A stretch of DNA of 64,000 nt from Chitinophaga sancti (lineage in GTDB: Bacteria; Bacteroidota; Bacteroidia; Chitinophagales; Chitinophagaceae): positions 1,178,001-1,242,000 of the forward strand of contig NZ_CP139972.1 of the NCBI RefSeq assembly GCF_034424315.1. Reading direction: 5' to 3'. The notes beneath the pieces were generated by a model. It was given only the letters and a program-made list of their open reading frames with translations. It was not told the DNA's origin and made no database searches. Positions 63,414 through 64,000 of the stretch are shown here, in pieces. Every line of letters starts with the position of its first letter. The first letter of the stretch is position 1. A program made the position numbers and the translations under genes.

Positions 63414-64000
63414 ATGACTGAAAAAGAAAACAACGTCCAGCATTTCCTTGACCTGATCCGACAGTCACGGCGTGGAAAATTCAAAGTCTACATCGGCATG
63501 AGTGCCGGCGTAGGCAAAACCTATCGCATGCTCAAAGAAGCACGCACGCTCCTGCGGAATGGTGTCAACATCCAGATCGCTTACATCGAAACGCACAACC
63601 GGCCGGAAACGCATTCCTTACTGGAAGGCCTGCCGGTCATTCCCCGCCGCCAGCTATTCTACAAAGGCAAGATGCTCGATGAACTGGATACGCAGGCGGT
63701 ACTCAACCTACACCCGGAAGTTGTCGTAATCGATGAGCTGGCACATTCGAACATCGAAGGCAGCAAGCATGAAAAGCGCTGGCAGGACGTCGTGGAGATC
63801 CTGGATGCGGGGATCAATGTGATCAGTGCGGTGAACATCCAGCATATAGAAAGTCTGCAGGAAGAGGTGAAGAACATCACCGGCATCGATGTATCAGAGC
63901 GGATTCCGGACAGCATTTTACTACAGGCCGATGAAGTGGTGAACATCGATCTGACGGCGGATGAGCTTATCACCCGCCTGCAGGAAGGGAAGATCTATAC
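63414..64000 (+). CDS. kdpD: KdpD N-terminal part (sensor), cut by the window edge
   Basis: Residues 1-195 are visible: the KdpD sensor domain with Walker A GMSAGVGKTYRML (residues about 27-40), EARTLLRNGVNIQIAYIETH, and VVIDELAHSNIEGSKHEKRW with the family DELAH motif. KdpD monitors K+ supply. Whether the kinase half follows is outside the window. Some Bacteroidota carry a KdpD N-domain fused to, or next to, a separate kinase that signals to a sigma-54 regulator. The ATG at 63414 is chosen because the family sequence starts just after it. Confidence 0.93.
   Translation, partial: MTEKENNVQHFLDLIRQSRRGKFKVYIGMSAGVGKTYRMLKEARTLLRNGVNIQIAYIETHNRPETHSLLEGLPVIPRRQLFYKGKMLDELDTQAVLNLHPEVVVIDELAHSNIEGSKHEKRWQDVVEILDAGINVISAVNIQHIESLQEEVKNITGIDVSERIPDSILLQADEVVNIDLTADELITRLQEGKIY

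Overview
The window comes from a Bacteroidota genome, most likely Chitinophaga or a close Chitinophagaceae relative (inference). The evidence is AT-rich intergenic DNA, an RteC-like regulator, secreted proteins with Bacteroidota-style signal peptides, very large Rhs/YD-repeat proteins, and a kdp operon paired with a sigma-54 response regulator. I had no database access, so family names rest on motif recognition.

Layout. 0-1.6 kb holds a broken gene and IS3 debris. 1.6-6.9 kb holds two large unrecognised cytosolic proteins. 6.9-11 kb is a graveyard: a tRNA-Lys half inside a perfect palindrome, a toxin tail with an intact putative immunity gene, a lipoprotein gene broken in its signal peptide, and a truncated group II intron between IS701-like and IS4-like remnants. 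11.0-32.7 kb is one minus-strand operon of seven genes: outer-membrane barrel, FN3-like protein, 2041-aa PA14/Rhs-like protein, 749-aa DNRLRE-like protein, 250-aa periplasmic protein, 2903-aa Rhs toxin, and a 123-aa putative immunity protein. It looks like a self-contained Rhs effector system with its own surface components. 33-36.3 kb carries more toxin/immunity debris, including two segmental duplications.

36.5-41.8 kb holds an RteC-like regulator, a highly repetitive protein and a DnaC-like ATPase, next to about 1 kb of dyad-symmetric repeats (possible iterons or operators). 41.8-47.6 kb contains three paralogues of an unknown helical/Ig-like family, a LytTR regulator, and a toxin-immunity remnant flanked by a 610-bp duplication. 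48-54.3 kb holds a HELKH metallopeptidase-like toxin with a lipoprotein partner, a clean IS3 copy with target-site duplication, and a second, decayed Rhs gene whose toxin domain is cut off by an in-frame stop.

55.2-64 kb is the potassium section: sigma-54 response regulator, candidate sigma-54 promoter, an unknown 116-aa protein, a microprotein, kdpF-A-B-C, a GNAT acetyltransferase, and the start of kdpD. The response regulator would plausibly activate kdp in place of KdpE.

The most unexpected signal is repeated at three or more places. Ends of genes are tandemly copied into neighbouring non-coding DNA and decay there: the HTH-coding tail of the response regulator (about eight extra copies), the tail of the 47.0-kb gene (three copies in all), and both the head and tail of the GNAT gene. 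I saw no CRISPR array and no rRNA genes.
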